Part shown: positions 63,174 through 64,000 of the stretch, piece after piece
Layout: every line of letters begins with the position of its first letter
Numbering within the stretch: position 1 is the first letter of the stretch
DNA from: Desulfobacteraceae bacterium
GTDB taxonomy: Bacteria > Desulfobacterota > Desulfobacteria > Desulfobacterales > Desulfobacteraceae
Length of the DNA stretch: 64,000 bases
Assembly: GCA_024225635.1 (NCBI GenBank)
Contig: JAAEMK010001108.1
Coordinates: 1 to 64,000, forward strand
Direction of reading: 5' to 3'
Notes under the pieces: generated by a model
The model's input: only the letters and a program-made list of their open reading frames with translations
Told to the model about the DNA's origin: nothing
Databases searched by the model: none
Program-made: the position numbers and the translations under genes

Positions 63174-64000
63174 ATGTCCGAAAAGGTTTTTTATAAAGAT
63201 AAAATATGGCTTAATTCCTATGAAAAGGGGGTGCCTGAGAGCATAAAGTACGAGGAGGTGTTCATCCCCCGGTACCTGGACCGGTCCGCGGAAAAGTTTC
63301 CCGAAACCACGGCCCTGATCTTTGAGGGGTACAAGATCACCTACAGGGAGCTCAACACCATGGTGGACACCTTTGTGGCCGTTCTAAGGGAGCTTGGCGT
63401 CAAGCAGGGGGATAGCGTCAGCATTCTTTTGCCCAACATCATTCCCTGTGTGGTTGCCTACTATGCCATCCTGAGAATGGGCGCTGTTGCCGTGATGAAC
63501 AATCCCCTCTATTCCGACCGGGAGCTTGAGCACCAGTTCAACGATTCCAACTCCACCCTCCTTGTCACCCTGGACCTTCTGGCTGACAGGATGGTGAAGC
63601 TCCGGTCGAAAACTTCGATAAAAAATATCATCTACACCTCCATCGGAGATTATCTGCCCTTTGCCAAACGGCTTCTCTTTCCCCTGGTGGCAAAGAAACG
63701 GAAACTTGCCGCCGATGTCACCCCCGCTCCCGACCTTTATAAGTTCAAGGAGGTGCTGGAGAGCCATTCCCCCGACCCATCAAGAATACCCCTTGCATTG
63801 GGCGATGTGGCAATGTACCAGTACACCGGCGGAACCACCGGGGTATCCAAGGGAGTTATGCTGACCCATGGTAATTTGAGCTGCCAGGTGCAGCAGCTCC
63901 AGAAGTGGTTTCCCACGTTCAAGCTCGGCCAGGCCACCATGCTCGGGGCCCTGCCGTTTTTCCATGTGTTCGGCCTGTCCACCTCCATGAATTTTGCCGT
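63174..64000 (+). CDS. Long-chain acyl-CoA synthetase (AMP-dependent ligase), cut by window end
   Basis: The first ~276 residues of an AMP-forming acyl-CoA synthetase, starting at the ATG at 63174 with AAGGAG upstream. Visible motifs are ALIFEGYKITYRELNTMVDT, GDSVSILLPNIIPCVVAYYA, and the adenylate-forming P-loop YTGGTTGVSKGVMLTHGN near residues 217-234. The rest of the enzyme lies beyond the window. It activates fatty acids to CoA thioesters for beta-oxidation or lipid synthesis; chain-length specificity is not readable here. Confidence 0.95.
   Translation, partial: MSEKVFYKDKIWLNSYEKGVPESIKYEEVFIPRYLDRSAEKFPETTALIFEGYKITYRELNTMVDTFVAVLRELGVKQGDSVSILLPNIIPCVVAYYAILRMGAVAVMNNPLYSDRELEHQFNDSNSTLLVTLDLLADRMVKLRSKTSIKNIIYTSIGDYLPFAKRLLFPLVAKKRKLAADVTPAPDLYKFKEVLESHSPDPSRIPLALGDVAMYQYTGGTTGVSKGVMLTHGNLSCQVQQLQKWFPTFKLGQATMLGALPFFHVFGLSTSMNFA

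Overview
The window looks like chromosomal DNA from a Gram-negative anaerobe of the Desulfobacterota, probably Desulfobacteraceae-like. This is inferred from gene content only: TonB receptors and lipoproteins, a sigma-54 activator with a matching -24/-12 promoter, paired Cache-type chemoreceptors, an FrhB-like iron-sulfur protein, a bacterial-type diadenylate cyclase domain, and a large NAD-dependent glutamate dehydrogenase. The left 24 kb is AT-richer and full of gene remnants, repeats and mobile-element scars. The right 40 kb is GC-richer with tight operons, mostly metabolism and transport.

Layout. 1-6.5 kb: the 3' end of a glutamate dehydrogenase gene, then a block holding a MazEF-type toxin-antitoxin pair with a perfect palindromic operator, a HipH/YjjJ kinase toxin, a PhnA-like zinc-ribbon protein, and a sigma-54 activator with a small repeat protein under a textbook sigma-54 promoter. 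The block closes with a broken second copy of the dehydrogenase tail. 6.6-11.7 kb: a five-gene minus-strand operon that looks like an undescribed conflict (defence) system. It encodes a nucleoside-phosphorylase-like protein fused to a small C-terminal adaptor domain, a second protein carrying nearly the same adaptor, a HEAT-like helical repeat protein, an SPFH/band-7-like protein, and a membrane-anchored protein. 12.9-21.8 kb: a minus-strand operon resembling the TagQRST/PpkA threonine-phosphorylation sensor of type VI secretion systems. It has a periplasmic vWA protein, an ABC ATPase and permease, a formylglycine-enzyme-like pseudoenzyme, lipoproteins and an S41 protease, but neither a kinase nor any secretion gene is visible. 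22-24 kb holds pseudogenes and an integrase remnant.

23.8-39.4 kb: a nuclease and a phosphatase, then a large metal or metallophore uptake locus. It has two TonB receptors and two complete FecBCDE/BtuFCD-type ABC importers on opposite strands. The plus-strand importer continues into a THEP1-like NTPase, a CcsA-like and a ResB-like membrane protein, and a DUF4213/DUF364 protein. 39.5-44.7 kb: an orphan periplasmic binding protein followed by two tandem chemoreceptors. 45-55.6 kb: ychF, three tandem initiator tRNAs, a DUF167/hldA/thrH/hom operon, purM-tsaD, nagZ, a DMT transporter and rocD. 55.6-58 kb: an overlapping three-gene operon of class II aldolase, diadenylate-cyclase-domain protein and histidine-rich protein. 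The rest holds an SH3/coiled-coil membrane protein, an FrhB-like protein, an iron alcohol dehydrogenase, a REC-PAS histidine kinase and the start of an acyl-CoA ligase.

All family assignments come from reading motifs; no database search was run. The two operons at 6.6-11.7 and 12.9-21.8 kb are the most novel. They may be related, because the membrane protein of the first shares a C-terminal motif with a decayed gene inside the second.
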